Assembly: GCA_905250025.1 (NCBI GenBank)
Contig: CAJNOJ010000197.1
Location: 62,001-126,000, forward strand
Direction: 5' to 3'
DNA from: Adineta ricciae
Lineage: Eukaryota; Rotifera; Eurotatoria; Adinetida; Adinetidae
Length of the DNA stretch: 64,000 nucleotides
In this document: positions 43,196-54,549 of the stretch, one piece after another
Layout: the number at the start of each line of letters is the position of its first letter
Position numbering within the stretch: position 1 is the first letter of the stretch
Notes under the pieces: generated by a model
The model's input: the letters and a program-made list of their open reading frames with translations, nothing else
Database searches by the model: none
Told to the model about the DNA's origin: nothing
Program-made: the position numbers and the translations under genes

Positions 43196-45578
43196 TTAGC
43201 ATTTATGTTGATGTTGCTTGGCGCGTTCATATAAAACATCAGGTTTAATCATTTTCGGTGCCCAGGAAAAGATATTTATCGATTGAGGATCAATTAATAA
43301 ATTATCCGAATCGATATGAGTTGTATTCGATCGAGGAAGAGTATATTTTGGCCATTGATATTCATTATGAATACTTAATGGAACATCTTCATCGGTTAGA
43401 CGATTCAATGCTATATGAGCAAAGTCCTTCGTGTTCTCATTTAGATTTAATAAAACCTTTGAAAGAAAAGAAGAGAGAGAAGAATTTATGAATTGAAAAA
43501 GTCCATCTTACGATAAAACCTCGATGACCAGGTGCTTCACGAATGAACCAAAAGAGATTTGATTGTTGATCACAACCTGTTTGAACAATTCCATGTTGAA
43601 ATGATTCACTCAAACGTATTTGAGCTAAATGACGAAATACATTCAGCAAAGAATCTTTGGATTCACCACCCAACGCTTCTTGTCGCTGGAAAAATGAGAT
43701 AAATTCATTTCTTTCTTTAATCTCACAACAAAAGATTCTTTACTTTAACACTCGTTTTCGATGGATCGATCGAATAATTTAAAAATCGATCAAGACATTT
43801 CTTTGTCGAACAATTCGAAAATCCTCGAGATTTGTCATCCGGTGACCAAGACATAATTGGATAAACTTTCTAAACAAATTCATTTCTCAACAAAAAAAAA
43901 CTTCTTTCAATGAAAAAAACTACAAACTTGATCGAGACCGATTTCTTCTCCATAAAGAACAATCGGTGTTCCACCTAAGAGCATTGTTATCGTTAAAAGC
44001 ATTTCTTTCTTCAATTGATTTTCGGTTAAAATTCCAATTTCATCACTTCGTCGTTTTGATCCCAACTTTATCGAAATGAATGTTTAAAACAATGAAAATC
44101 AAACATATTCGAACACAAACCTGCCAAAATTTCGGTTTCGAAAGAGTTTTTTCTTTGAACGAATCGATTCTTCGATATAATTTCGATGCATCGATCTTTT
44201 GTCGCTGATAACCATTGGATAAATACAACGAATGCGCTGTTTTACTGTTAAGATCGTCATCAGTAATGAAATTTTGTAAACCAAATGGAATATCGTAGAT
44301 TAATAATCTTCGACAAACGAGAAAATTCCGATATTTTCCAATAAAAGAAATCTTTTACTTTGATTTTGATTTCTTCTCAATATCATTTTTGAGATCATTC
44401 CATTTTTGAATCGTTGAATAGGAAATATTATAAGAACCAGTTGATGAAACATATTCAAGTGGAAGATTCACACGAATTCCATCAACTTTCTTCGTTGTTA
44501 ACCAATATTTTATACGAATCTGAAACTCTTCAAATAATTTTAATGAAAAAATCTTTTCTTTTTTACTTCAGATTCTTCGTAAATTTGTGCATCATTGAAA
44601 TCCAATGGTAATCGACCATAAAATTCTAAAAACCGACAAGCGAGATCATTTCGGCTTCTTGAACATGGATTCTAAAAGAAAAGAAAGAAGAAAATCACTT
44701 GAGAAGATAAATCTTCTTTAAACGAACGGCGATTGAAGAACGAAGAGGTTTTGATCCATACCATAATTGACCATTTGGATCAAGAGTTGATGATAAGGGT
44801 AAATCAATAATTAAACGCATATCTACATACAAATCAATGATCAGTTTTGACGGAAAATTCCAAAGAAAATTTGAACCTTTTCGATTGAGAATTTTAATAA
44901 AATTTTCGAAATCATTTTCACTTCCGATTGATGAATCCAATGTGATTAAATCGATATTTTTATCATGAGGTATTCGTCCATCCAATTGAAGAGAAATTCC
45001 ACCTGTTGCATTAAATATCGAAGATTGAAAGAGAAGTGATTTGATTCGATTCTTTTCAAAATATTTTAATTTCTCTTCAACACCTAAATTCTCAAAATAA
45101 ATTATTCACAATATTCGATTTTCTCATATTTACCTTTAATATCTCCAATTCCATCTTGATTCGAATCTCGAAAGAATGGAACATCAATTTCATAGATAAT
45201 TTCTTTTTCAAACCAATGAAGATGAGGTTTCGGTGGACAACGTTGTGATGTTACAATTAAAACAATCGAACCAATTAAAAGTAGAAGAAGAATAAGAATA
45301 TATAAGAAAGCAATGATCCAACGAATTCGTTTCCATTTCGGATTATTTATATATTCTTTTAATTCTTCTTTTGTTAAACCAACAAATTCTTTATTAATCT
45401 TCGCTTTTTTATATCCAACTAATTCATCAATGGTCTCAAGGTCACGTTCTTCTCCATCTCGATGAAACTTTGCAACTGGACCTACTTTTGTTTGAACATC
45501 ACTTCCATCGGTTAATAATGATTGATGAACATCATCAGGAACAACAACTGAACTAGTTGTTTCAGCTTTTTCAGACAT
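43196..45578 (-). CDS. SLC3A2/SLC3A1-like amino-acid transporter heavy chain, nine exons
   Basis: Exons: 45578-45134, 45083-44728, 44671-44567, 44525-44359, 44307-44121, 44065-43928, 43869-43744, 43685-43512, 43456-43196; 1959 nt, 652 residues; introns of 40-58 bp. The cytoplasmic part has FVGLTKEELKEYINNPKWKRIRW, the conserved stretch before the single helix (about 86-108) of 4F2hc/CD98. The ectodomain is amylase-like: IYEIDVPFFRDSNQDGIGDIKG, KVDGIRV, LGGTPIVLYGEEIGLDQ. In animals this chain pairs by a disulfide with an SLC7 light chain, brings it to the surface, and lacks glycosidase activity. Several ORF fragments in the area are pieces of this one gene. Confidence 0.9.
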
Positions 45579-46357
45579 TTTCTTTACTGTTCAAAGTGCC
45601 TTTCTCGTTAATCACAAAAAAAGGTTATGCAAAAATATATGTCCTTCGGATAAAAAATAACAAATTGATATGAAACAACCAATGATTCTTATTGTCAAGA
45701 AACATCTACAGGACATTAACGACATCTTTGTCAATGTGATTTTATATACAAAATAGAATCACTCAATGCACATTGGAAGAAAACGCAAATGATTTATGGT
45801 GTTGTTTGAAAATAAAAGAGAGAAATATAAATTCATCGATGTGAACATTTCTTGTGTCGATAGATATGATGGACATTCACTTTTTTTTTGTATATTTCTT
45901 TTAATAATATGTCATTTATTTTTTCATCTACTCTTCTTTCTCTCGTTCCTTCCGGTTATTACACAGAGAGAAAGAAAGAAAGAGTCGAGACAAGTAGAAA
46001 AGGTGTATACTTATAATGACGTTTTAATAACAAAAACCTGAGAGACGTGTCTGGTCATGACAATTAGAGTCACATGGAAAATTGTGTCTTGTTATACACG
46101 GTTGCGAAGAAAATACCTGAAATTCGGAATAAAAAAGTGAAATATTATTGAAAGATTTCCATGTGTGTGTGTGTACAAACACAACTTAGTGAATATTTTA
46201 TGATTTATAAACGTTTTATTATTCTTAAATCTTTTTGAATCATTAACTTTCGACGTTACTCGAACGCTTAAATTCATCTATTAGAAAATGATCTCCGATT
46301 ATTTCGAATTTATTAAATGAAAAGCAATGTGATGTTTTGAAAATATTTCTTAAAATA
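45579..46357. other. Gene-free stretch with a (TG)n microsatellite
   Basis: Spacer between two minus-strand genes. A short TG tract lies near 46161-46174. The plus-strand frame at 45796-46041 is low-complexity and not called. Confidence 0.5.
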
Positions 46358-47867
46358 TCAATGATCACATTGACAGACATGCCGAATAAAGCTGTCAATG
46401 TGATTGTTTTGAAGACATATGATATGTTCATCATCATTCTCCTCGTTAATATCAACGAGATCTTCAGTACATGTCGCATGTGGATAAACATACCAACGAT
46501 GACGATGGAGAATATTTTGAGATTTATGACGCAATAATTGGTCATAATCTTCGCAAATATTTCCATTATAATGCCAATCTGTACATTTTCCACAATAAGA
46601 ACATGCTGGACCTCCACAACTTCTCGTGGATTTCTGTCCACGTTGGAGGAAACTGTTCAACATATCAGTTGTGATCATATCTAAATGAAAAGAAAAAAAG
46701 AAATTAGTTTTCTTTTTGTGTAAATTAATCTTACTTGATTGTTTTGGTCGAGTTGGAATAAACTAAAAGAGAAATATTTGATTTGATTTGAATATTGTAA
46801 TCGAAGAAAAACAAAGGCACATACAAATTGATTTATAGTTGTCATAAATCGTTTGAGAAATCGTTGAACAGTATTTGTTCTTTGTTGTTGAGGAACTAAA
46901 GTTTCGAAGAGTTTTTCATTCTCCTACAAATTTGTTTTTCTTTAGTAAAATCAATTGAAAATATTCCAACATACTATTTGTTCATTCTTTTCAGCTTCTT
47001 CATCACTTGGCATTCGATTTTTACTTTTATCTAAAAGTAAAGATTTACATTTGATAAAATATCAAGAAGAAGATTTTCTCAAAATTTACCCAAAATCAAT
47101 TGTTTTAATTCATTCGGGAAGATTCGTAAATGTAAATAACGACCAAGTGGTTCAACCTCTTCCAACAGAATTAGTCGGAGGTCGCGTTCTACGTATATTT
47201 CTGAAAGTACTTTAAAATATGTCCCAGGAAAGATGAGAACTTCGTTCTCATGTGGATAATTCGAATAATTTCGAATGTTTTTTCCCCAAATATTTCTAAT
47301 AGCAAATAATGTTCGTTCACCATTAGTTCCCAGAAATGTCTCTGAACATGAAACATCAACTGAATACGTAGTTGACGAAAATGCCCACCAAGCGATCACT
47401 TCATCCTTCTTATAATTTCCATTGAAGTTCATTTTCACACCACGAAAAAGAACTTGACGATTATCTGAAGGAATACGACAAAGTCCAAGAAGAAAAAGTT
47501 TTAAATATGCGAACCATGGTCTAAGATGTTCGCGACTCTTTGTTCGAAGTGTTTTATTAAGAAGATAATATAAACAAGTGTTTGTGGGATTCCATGACAT
47601 CGTATATAAATATATCGATGCCGATTCATCCTTTGTAAGTCCATCATTCGGGAAATTTAAGCACATTTCTTTGGCAAAATGTGCTCGATCGATAATATTC
47701 GGGATGAAACGAACGAGAGGTTCAACAGCAATTTCTAATGAAACTACTGGAATATGTTCAAATTCTTCTCCATTGAGAAGAGGAAGACGAATCGCTAAAG
47801 ATCCATTGTTCGTATTCTCAATTTCTGCATTATAATTCGCAGAAAGTCTTTCATTTCCATTAGCCAT
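46358..47867 (-). CDS. ART-family mono-ADP-ribosyltransferase with Cys-rich C-terminal tail
   Basis: Five exons: 47867-47090, 47030-46975, 46923-46825, 46762-46735, 46680-46358; phases 1, 0, 0, 1; 1284 nt, 427 residues. The catalytic R-S-E triad of arginine-type ARTs is visible: R142 in LFRGV, S164/S165 in WAFSSTTY, and E207/E209 in HENEVLIFPGT. Such enzymes transfer ADP-ribose from NAD to proteins. There is no signal peptide, so it likely acts inside the cell. The C-terminal exon adds RSCGGPACSYCGKCTDW and later Cys/His residues, a possible zinc-binding module not usual for ARTs. Frames at 46243-46641 are shadows of this exon. ART genes are strongly expanded in bdelloids. Confidence 0.85.
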
Positions 47868-48594
47868 TTTGTATTTACACTTTTCAAGTCAATTTATATT
47901 CAAAAATGTTCAAAAAAACCTACTAGAATAAAAAGGAAACATACCTTGTTGATAATAATCAAAGAAGAGAAAAAAAAGATGCAACACACGTCTATTCGGT
48001 AGTTTTGATAAATGAGTGATGTCTGTACAGGTAAAAGCTTCGAATAATTTTTCTTTTCTTTACATTCCCGATGATTATTGAAGTGTGACTCGAGAGAAAA
48101 AATGTATTTTTACACGTGATAAAGGTAAATGAATACATTTATAGGTGATTTATCATCGTCTGAAAGAGAACAAACCATCGATATAATTTTTATTTAAAAC
48201 TAAATTTCTCTCTTGAACTCCACACATTATGTTGAAATCGATGATTCAATTTCTTCAAGGCTTTGAAAAATATGTGAAATTCTATTCTTAACGGAAATGA
48301 CAATGAAGCTCCTCGATTTGAAAATGATTTTTCAAAGTACAAAAATCGTCCGGATGTTTCTTTTTTCCCCTGTGTCGAAATTAGTTTGATCTGAATGACT
48401 TAGAAAAGATAAAGAATATGAAGATCATTTCTCTTCCGATGACGAACACGCAAGTGTAAATTTTCAATAAAAGTTCCAAAAGATATCTGATCTAATTGAA
48501 ATAATGAAAGAGAAAAAGTGAATTTCTCTCGTTGATTTTGTTTTGTTTGAAACACAACAAAAAAATCCAAGTTCACAAGTTAAGCAAATTCATC
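47868..48594. other. Gene-free stretch
   Basis: Spacer between the divergent ART gene and the following hypothetical gene; it should contain both promoters, but no clear element is recognised. Confidence 0.45.
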
Positions 48595-49077
48595 ATGGAA
48601 AATGAAAATAAAAAAGACAAATTACATTTAACATTATTTGAATACGCTGAACGACAACGTTTGATTTATATTGAAGACGAAGAATTTGTTCCATTGTCTC
48701 GATATATTCAATTGAAATCAATAAAATCCGAATGGATACAAATGGATCAAACATTTTCTTCATCAATTGAATCTGATGAAGAATTTGTAACAAAATTAAA
48801 TTTCGCTGCAAATAAATATCATAATCGAGTTACTCAAAGATTTCAACAAAATTCAATAGAAAAATCCATTTCAAATACGAAATTATTAACTTTAGAAGAA
48901 TATGCACAAAGAAAGAAAATTTCTCGAGAAAAATATCAATGTTTAGATAATCAACGATTAAACAAATTAATTGAAAATATTAAACAAACATTTTCATCGA
49001 AACAATTCATTCAAACGGAAACTTTTCATTCGATTAACAAATCATTCGTTGGACAAATCGATTTAATTGAACTTTGA
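48595..49077 (+). CDS. Hypothetical charged helical protein (160 aa)
   Basis: The frame opens earlier (48532) but the Met at 48595 (MENENKKDKLHLTLFEYAERQRL) gives a more natural start. The chain is hydrophilic and helical. It contains two copies of a motif: LTLFEYAERQRLIYIEDE near the start and LTLEEYAQRKKISREKYQ near residue 105. The duplicated motif argues for a real gene, perhaps a short binding repeat. Family unknown. Confidence 0.5.
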   Translation: MENENKKDKLHLTLFEYAERQRLIYIEDEEFVPLSRYIQLKSIKSEWIQMDQTFSSSIESDEEFVTKLNFAANKYHNRVTQRFQQNSIEKSISNTKLLTLEEYAQRKKISREKYQCLDNQRLNKLIENIKQTFSSKQFIQTETFHSINKSFVGQIDLIEL

Positions 49078-49429
49078 CATCAATGATAAGAAAATTGATT
49101 TATTTTAGAAAATAAAAAACAAGAAGCAAATATTCTGATTTCGTTAGTCACTGCTGATCGTTGTTCCAATAATAAAGTCGAAAATGTCACGGATAATCAT
49201 AGAAATCTCAATAAATGAAAAGATTTTCATTTTGATGAAGATGGCAGAGAATTCTATTAGTTTGAGTTGGATAATTTGAAATCGCTGGATCTTTGAATAA
49301 ATCGAAGAAATATTTGTCAATGAAACCTTGAAAATCCATTTGGATTGAAAGAGTTAAACATGCTGATGTTTAACATTTCTCATCTGATTCGTTTGAAAAA
49401 GAAAAGTAAAGATCATTGATGTGTAAAGG
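49078..49429. other. Gene-free stretch
   Basis: Spacer between converging genes; nothing supported. Confidence 0.45.
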
Positions 49430-50008
49430 TCATACGTGTCGTATTCTTTTCTCTTTATTTCTCTTTCGTTTAGAAAAGAGAAAGAATAAACGAAACCAAA
49501 TGAACAATAAACATGTGAAAGAAATGAATAAGAAGACAAAAGCAACAAGTTTTAATGTCAACCATTGATAATCATTTTGGAAAAAAATTGAATTTAATGA
49601 AATGAAAAACATCCAGAGAAGAAAAATTGAAAGAAGAATTAAACAAATATATTGACGAAAATATGAATGAATTTGAAAATGAAGAAGAATTTCATTTAAA
49701 TAAGAAATTATTAAAAAGATTAAGAAAACAAATAAGAGAAGAAAAACAAACCAAAAGAAAAGATTTTGTTTCAATAAAATCGAAGATTTCTGCAAATGAA
49801 GATGAAATTCCTTTTCAAAATCATTTAAAAATCTTAATGAAGAATTTTCCAATTTATTGATTGTTGGATTTATTTCAAATAGAATTTGTTTCACTCCATT
49901 TTCCACACTTCCTAACACATTCGATATCGATGAACCCATTCGCTTCACTTTTTCTTCTGAACTTTCATGAGAAAACATCTGTGAACTTTTCTTTTCTCTC
50001 TCGGTCAA
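49430..50008 (-). CDS. Hypothetical membrane protein (192 aa), three hydrophobic helices
   Basis: Residues 1-80 are hydrophilic and helical (GSSISNVLGSVENGVKQILFEINP). Three hydrophobic segments follow (about 84-106, 117-138, 153-176), and the tail is strongly basic (KRKRNKEKRIR). The region is AT-rich and Phe/Leu content is high, which can create false helices, so the call is tentative. No family recognised. Confidence 0.45.
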   Translation of the reverse strand: MTEREKKSSQMFSHESSEEKVKRMGSSISNVLGSVENGVKQILFEINPTINKLENSSLRFLNDFEKEFHLHLQKSSILLKQNLFFWFVFLLLFVFLIFLIISYLNEILLHFQIHSYFRQYICLILLSIFLLWMFFISLNSIFFQNDYQWLTLKLVAFVFLFISFTCLLFIWFRLFFLFSKRKRNKEKRIRHV

Positions 50009-50708
50009 TGTTTTATCTCATAGAAAGGAAAATTCAGCGATTGGCTTCTTTTATTTTAAACATCAATGTGGACTTGAATGAAGAAAAATGAGAAGAAATA
50101 AAACGGATAAAACGATAAAAACTCGTCGAAAATAAATATGATTTGATTTCATATCGATTTCCGATTTTTCAATTAATAAATCCTAAAAGAAAAATGAAGA
50201 TTTTTTAAATAAAGAAGAAAAGTATTGAATATTTTACATAATATGTACGAAATCGTTGAACATTCGATACAGTTTTTTTGTTCTTCATCGTGTGTGTTCT
50301 TTCCTTGATGATCAAATTCAATTGTAAATGAATGTCACTCAGAGAAAAAGTTATTTCATTTCTTTTTCTTCTTTTCAAATGTAAATTTAATGACTAAGAG
50401 AAAGAAAGCAAAATCTGTTTCACATTGATTATACAATCGATTCACATTCTCACTTTTCATTGTTATGATATTTAACAATTTCAATTGACTTATGAAAAAA
50501 GAAAGAATAACAATGATCAAGTCAAAACAAATATTACGCAGAAAATCTTCAAAAGACAAACTGTTGTCAATTTGTTATGAATTTCGATAAAAGAGAATAG
50601 AAATGAATTGTAGAAAGATCAAAAAAAAGTGAAAATGGAATTGTGTCAATTTCTGATAAATAAAGACGAGAGATACAAAAGTCTTTTCGAGTATTTCGAT
50701 GAATTATT
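50009..50708. other. Gene-free stretch
   Basis: AT-rich; a minus-strand frame at 50356-50559 has no domain and is not called. Confidence 0.45.
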
Positions 50709-51749
50709 TTAAATTTTTCTTAAAATGACATATGTTTGACAACATTTAAGTTGAAATCGTTCCGGATTTAATTTAACTTGATCATAATAATAATTCCAAA
50801 ATCGATCCGTTAACTGAATAATTTCGTCATTTGATCGTTTTTTAGTAAATTGCAAAGTTTGTTGTAAAATCGATTGAGTTGCACTTCGCATAACACCCAT
50901 TTGAACTTTCGCAAACGTATCTAAAGTTAATTCTTTCTTCATTAATTGATCGTAAAACTTAAAATCTACACACGATGTTGTCGAATCAATTAATTCAAAT
51001 GAATATTTCGTAAATAATTTCGTATCAACACATTCATCATATGAACGAATGTAAACAGGAATTGTATATTCATCTAATTCTTCTTTTGTCAATGAACAAT
51101 GTCGTGCGCATTCATATAGAAGTTCGTAAACACTTTCAGTCATCGTTAAATTATTTTCATTAAGACAATTAATGACTAAAATAAGAATTCCATTTTTCAT
51201 TAATTCAATTGAGCGATGTTTTAAAAAGTTTTCATAATCAATTTTCGATTGATTTCGAAAAAGCTCAAGTTCTTTGCCTTGTGCGTATACCGATATACAA
51301 TGATTTGATATATTACAAGGTTTTCGTGAAAGCCAATGGATTGAAGCGGATGAAAACCCGATTGTTAATGAATTTGGTTGAAGACAAGCTTCGTAAAACG
51401 AACGACCATTTGCCAATGCATGATATGGTTGATCTTGTTGATTAATTAAATCAAACAATTGTTTCCAATCGTTCGTTGGTAAATCATTATGAATAAAAAG
51501 AAAAGATTTGTTCCAATTTTGAATTTCCTTAATGAAATTCGCAATGATTTTCATTATATGAATGGAATTTGCTCCATGTGAAGATCCAAAATCTGCTAAA
51601 ACTAAGGAAGACAATGAGAAATCGATTTGCAATTTCTCAATTGCCTTTTTAATCAATGGAATTGCTGATTCGATCAATGCTAGTTGAGGTGAAGAATTGT
51701 TATTATAAGAACCAATCATACCTAACGTTGCACCGGTGTTCGTCGTCAT
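50709..51749 (-). CDS. SABATH-type SAM-dependent carboxyl methyltransferase
   Basis: A 346-residue single-exon frame of usual family length. The N terminus MIGSYNNNSSPQ (11-22) matches the substrate-lid motif SYxxNSxxQ of SABATH enzymes. The SAM-binding loop is ADFGSSHGANS (52-62). FSSASIHWLS (about 132-141) is the family's SS-x-HWLS block. The LILVINCLNE strand, the following helical cap and the C-terminal WNYYYDQV also fit. SABATH enzymes methylate carboxyl groups of small molecules (salicylate, jasmonate, farnesoate) or nitrogens. They are known mainly from plants, with some bacterial, fungal and arthropod members. The substrate cannot be read. The gene lacks introns. Confidence 0.88.
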   Translation of the reverse strand: MTTNTGATLGMIGSYNNNSSPQLALIESAIPLIKKAIEKLQIDFSLSSLVLADFGSSHGANSIHIMKIIANFIKEIQNWNKSFLFIHNDLPTNDWKQLFDLINQQDQPYHALANGRSFYEACLQPNSLTIGFSSASIHWLSRKPCNISNHCISVYAQGKELELFRNQSKIDYENFLKHRSIELMKNGILILVINCLNENNLTMTESVYELLYECARHCSLTKEELDEYTIPVYIRSYDECVDTKLFTKYSFELIDSTTSCVDFKFYDQLMKKELTLDTFAKVQMGVMRSATQSILQQTLQFTKKRSNDEIIQLTDRFWNYYYDQVKLNPERFQLKCCQTYVILRKI

Positions 51750-52141
51750 TTTTTCTATGGATGTGAATCAAATCAGTTTTCGACACGTATTTATATGAAA
51801 ACCTGTTTGTACTTATTGGATCGAACTCGGTTTTTCGATGAGGGTGAATGATTATCAATAAGGACGACTGTAGACGAGTCCTGGTTTTCGAAAAACGACT
51901 CAATATTTATTTTATCGTCATTGATAAGTCAGGTTTTTTTCTTTTTTTTTCTCATTAACAAGGTAAGGAGAAAAGTATTTGATTTGATCTTCAATGAATA
52001 GAAATATTTGTCTCTTTCTCTTCTTCTTCTTCTTTCCTTTAGATAAAATAAATGCACGTCAAGAGCAAATTAGGAAATATAGTTCGGACGTTTATTGATG
52101 AATAAAATGAAATAGATTGACGAGGTGAATAAATAAGTACT
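51750..52141. other. Gene-free stretch
   Basis: Spacer between two minus-strand genes. It includes a pyrimidine-rich tract near 52010-52040; no other feature. Confidence 0.45.
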
Positions 52142-53287
52142 TCATGCGAGAGCATTTGTATTTGTAAATGGATGCTTCTGAATCCACTGCAATGATGGAC
52201 GACTATTGGGATTTTTGATCAAACATGATTCAAGAATATTTTTAATTAAAAGTGAAGACGTTTGTGAACGACTTGATGGAGGTTGATGACTTTCATAGAT
52301 AGGTGGCATACCATATGTTAAATAATAAAGAATCGCCCCTAATGACCAGATATCTGTCTTCAACGTGACTAAATACTGACCTGTAATGCATTCTGGACCA
52401 CTATAAAAACGTGTTCCGACGGTAATACGTCGTCGACCTGTGTTACAAGATGTTAATCTGAATAAAACGAAAGAAGAAAAAAAAACATCGAAGAAGAGAC
52501 TTTTTCGAGATTTTTTTACACGGAAAGATCGTTTGTTGTGATTCCCAAGTCGGTTAATTTCAATTTATTTCCAATATAAACGAAACTATCGGGTTTTAAG
52601 TCTCGATGAACCTATTTCAAACGAAAGTTGTCTCTGAGAAAAGAAATTGTGAGAAAATGTGACTTACAATATTATATTGATAAAGAATCTGACAGATGTC
52701 AACCAGTTGGATCCAAATTTCCTTTCTATTCTTCGGCGGAATGAAATTATCGCTCAGTTTGGAATTTGATTCATGAAGTGTTCGAACATATTCTGTTAAT
52801 GATTGATCACCTAATTCCATCGCGATTAAAGCAATATTTCGATGTGCATCGTAGTCGAAACCAAAAATATTGATGACAGAATCATTCGTTTCGCGAATAC
52901 GACAAATCAAATCGATTTCTGTTTGAAATGATTTTATAATTTCTGTTGTTGTTAACTGTTGTTGTAAACGATTTAAATGAAAAATCTTTACCGCCGCGTA
53001 GTTTCCTAATGAAGATTTGTTTCTTCAATAAAGCATCAAGAAAAACTGTTGAACGACTCACCTGTTCCATCTGCACATGACCAAATCGAGCCAAATTTTC
53101 CTCCTCCACGACGTTGAAGTAGCGTATACAAATGATTTCGCAAACGAAATGTATGATACGCAAGCCAAAGATCTTCCTGGGGAATCGGAGGACGTCGATA
53201 AGCTCCTATTTCATTCGAATAACATCTCACATGAAATCTCGGATAAAAGAACTCACTTCGTCGTCTCTTTGCTTGTTGATTTCCCAT
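52142..53287 (-). CDS. Protein kinase-like protein with altered catalytic loop
   Basis: Four exons: 53287-53062, 53005-52668, 52611-52520, 52457-52142; phases 1, 0, 2; 972 nt, 323 residues. The N terminus MGNQQAKRRR combines a possible myristoylation site with a basic patch, suggesting membrane attachment. Kinase landmarks are the Gly loop RGGGKFGSIW, the Lys in YAAVKIF, HRDLKPDS, DLG in place of DFG, SGPE in place of APE, and DIWSLGAILYYLTYG. In the catalytic loop the metal-binding Asn (HRDxxxxN) is Ser, so activity may be low or absent. The overall look is TTK/Mps1-like or related Ser/Thr kinase. The 56-bp first intron was chosen because only that acceptor (TTCATTAG) keeps frame. Confidence 0.82.
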
Positions 53288-53897
53288 TGAAAATTCGAAT
53301 TGGTACTTTTTCTTTACTGATGAGAAAACTCAACACTAATTTCTGCTGTATATAATCACTTACTTTGTAAATTTTGTGGAAATAAAATGAACTTTTATGA
53401 GAGACATCGCGTGTTTTATATCTCTACTCTCCTCCCGAAGACATTTCGGCAAATATAACAGTTTTATTAAATTGAAAATTAATTAAAAAAATCAAAATCA
53501 TGACTTTACTTTCTTAATCTTTACATAATATTAAAAAAGCCAGAAAGAGAATTACAAAGTACACTAAAACCATTTATCTTCTCAATCGATTCAGACTGCG
53601 AATATTCAATTTGTATTTCATAAAACAAAAGCCTTCGTTTAACATTGAGATTTCTATCGGAAAACGTTTTTTTCTTTGAACACAATGTGATTCTGCATTG
53701 AAATTCATCTCGATTTAAAAAGCGTCATTTTATAAAAACGAGTTGATGATTTTCATATTCTATTTGACGTTAAAGATCGACTTGATTCGAATCTTTCCGA
53801 TGGCAAAGAAAGGTTTGACGATGAAGACAAATTTATTTTTCACGAAACACAAACGAATGAACAACATCGAACATAAAATTTGTCGTTTTTTTTGTTT
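53288..53897. other. Gene-free stretch
   Basis: Upstream of the kinase and downstream of the next minus-strand gene; nothing supported. Confidence 0.45.
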
Positions 53898-54549
53898 TTA
53901 AAAGAAAAATTCATCCGATAAGAATTGATCATTTGAGAACAACGAAAACGGATCATTTAAAGGATGAACATTGTTGGATTGTTGAGTATTTGGTGGTGTT
54001 GGTGTGATGAAGAGATATGAATTTAATGAATCATCATCAAAACTATCGTGAGAAACATTTTCAGGTAAAAGAATAAATTCATCTGGAAAACTTTCCGTTA
54101 TTGATATTTCATCGAAATACAAAATATCTAAAGAAAAAGAAGAAAATATCGAGATGAACAAGAAGATTTTCAAAAGAACTTTGTGTAGTCGAAGTATTGT
54201 TTTGTTCAATTGAACGTTGTTGAATAAGATATAAAAGATCATCAATGATTTCGATTTCCTCTTGACAGACTTCGATTTCTTCTTGTTTCTTCTGTCTTCT
54301 TTCTAATAAAGTTTCAAACGCATGTTTTCGATATTCTTCATTCTGAAGATTCGAAAAGAAAACCTGACAAAGAAAACATTTGTCTCTTCGATTATTTGTC
54401 GCGAACAAACTTACAGCAATTTCATCTGTTTCGTGAGCGATTGCGATGGGAATTTCATCGGTTGTCGTGTTTAAAATCGGATCTTTTTCGAGTGATTTCA
54501 AAAAATATTCCAATTCGTCAGATGGATCATCAAATTGCAATGGACCCAT
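53898..54549 (-). CDS. Acidic coiled-coil protein (182 aa), unknown
   Basis: Three exons: 54549-54415, 54363-54180, 54127-53898; phases 0, 1; 549 nt. The protein is acidic. A coiled coil spans about 50-100 (LLERRQKKQEEIEVCQEEIEIIDDLLYL). The last third is rich in Asp, Ser, Asn and Pro and ends in a Phe-rich DEFFF. It has no membrane segment or known domain. The coding assignment rests on consistent splicing and composition. Confidence 0.6.

Noticed and set aside
45796-46041. 81-codon plus-strand frame with Phe/Leu run
   Set aside because: Low-complexity AT-rich sequence imitating a membrane helix.
46243-46641. 132-codon minus-strand frame
   Set aside because: Out of frame with the ART gene's last exon, which splices correctly in the other frame.
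53023-53061. 39-bp first intron of the kinase gene
   Set aside because: Breaks the reading frame; the acceptor at TTCATTAG (56 bp) restores it.
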